This document shows, one piece after another, positions 5,714 to 5,926 of a DNA stretch of 5,926 nucleotides. The stretch lies in assembly GCA_028701815.1 (NCBI GenBank), contig JAQVPY010000137.1, forward strand, positions 1 through 5,926, read 5' to 3'. The stretch is from Bacteroidales bacterium. GTDB lineage: Bacteria; Bacteroidota; Bacteroidia; Bacteroidales; BM520. Made by a program: the position numbers and the translations under genes. Position 1 is the stretch's first letter. Each line of letters opens with the position of its first letter. Below the pieces are notes generated by a model that worked only from the letters and a program-made list of their open reading frames with translations, was not told where the DNA came from and ran no database searches.

Positions 5714-5926
5714 ATGAAAACAATAAAAATTTTTTGTGAAAACACAAAAGAGGAAAGAGAATATCCGGTAGGCACCGACCTGCATTATATTGCAGGAGAC
5801 CTTAAAATAAACATAAATAATGGCATCCTCGGGGCTTATGTCAACAATAAACCCCGCGAAATGGACTTCTGCCTTATTTCACCCGCTAACATCAAATTTT
5901 TTGGGTTGGATTGTAGCGACGGCCAG
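5714..5926 (+). CDS. Nucleoside (uridine-type) kinase with N-terminal TGS domain, 5' part only
   Basis: The first 71 codons of a gene cut by the window end; the frame is open to the last base. MKTIKIFCENTKEEREYPVGTD opens like the TGS (ThrRS/GTPase/SpoT) fold, and the segment GILGAYVNNKPREMDF matches the 'ACVNNK' strand of the Bacteroidota nucleoside kinases. Those are proteins of about 550 residues that fuse a TGS/ThrRS-like N-terminal part to a uridine-kinase P-loop domain. The kinase domain would lie beyond the window, so the call rests on the N-terminus only. It could alternatively be another TGS-domain protein. The role would be salvage phosphorylation of nucleosides in the cytoplasm, though the exact substrate of this fused form is not established. 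It starts 6 bases after the DUF4268 stop, consistent with one operon. Confidence 0.72.
   Translation, partial: MKTIKIFCENTKEEREYPVGTDLHYIAGDLKININNGILGAYVNNKPREMDFCLISPANIKFFGLDCSDGQ

Overview
The window looks like a chromosomal segment from a member of the Bacteroidota, most likely an anaerobic Bacteroidales species. The evidence is a ferredoxin-linked 2-oxoacid oxidoreductase subunit, an M3 peptidase made as a lipoprotein, a stand-alone DUF4268 protein, the start of a TGS-domain nucleoside kinase of the type seen in Bacteroides, and two near-perfect TAnnTTTG -7 promoter boxes. Shine-Dalgarno sequences are largely absent, which also fits. The genus cannot be fixed from the sequence alone.

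Layout. Bases 29-1054 (+) hold the beta subunit of a 2-oxoglutarate-type ferredoxin oxidoreductase (korB). It is probably the last gene of an operon whose alpha subunit ends just at the window's left edge. A strong symmetric terminator at 1072-1101 separates it from two convergent minus-strand genes: an AqpZ-type aquaporin (1119-1805) and, upstream of it, a YugP-type membrane zinc metallopeptidase (1875-2567). The 69-base gap between these two holds a small array of four 7-base repeats. From 2588 to 2621 two divergent promoters are interleaved. One fires left into yugP-aqpZ, the other right into a tight run of plus-strand genes.

The rightward run consists of two small unrecognised membrane proteins (2642-2935 and 2932-3120, overlapping by 4 bases), a dipeptidyl-carboxypeptidase-like M3 lipoprotein (3139-5256), a DUF4268 protein (5246-5707, overlapping by 11 bases), and the N-terminus of a nucleoside kinase (5714 to the window end). 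No terminator or clear internal promoter is visible between them, so they may share one transcript.

Taken together this is mostly housekeeping: central redox metabolism, water permeability, membrane proteolysis and extracytoplasmic peptide breakdown. The least explained part is the pair of small membrane proteins under the interleaved divergent promoter. I see no phage, CRISPR, transposon, tRNA or rRNA genes, and no stretch over 300 bases is without a gene.
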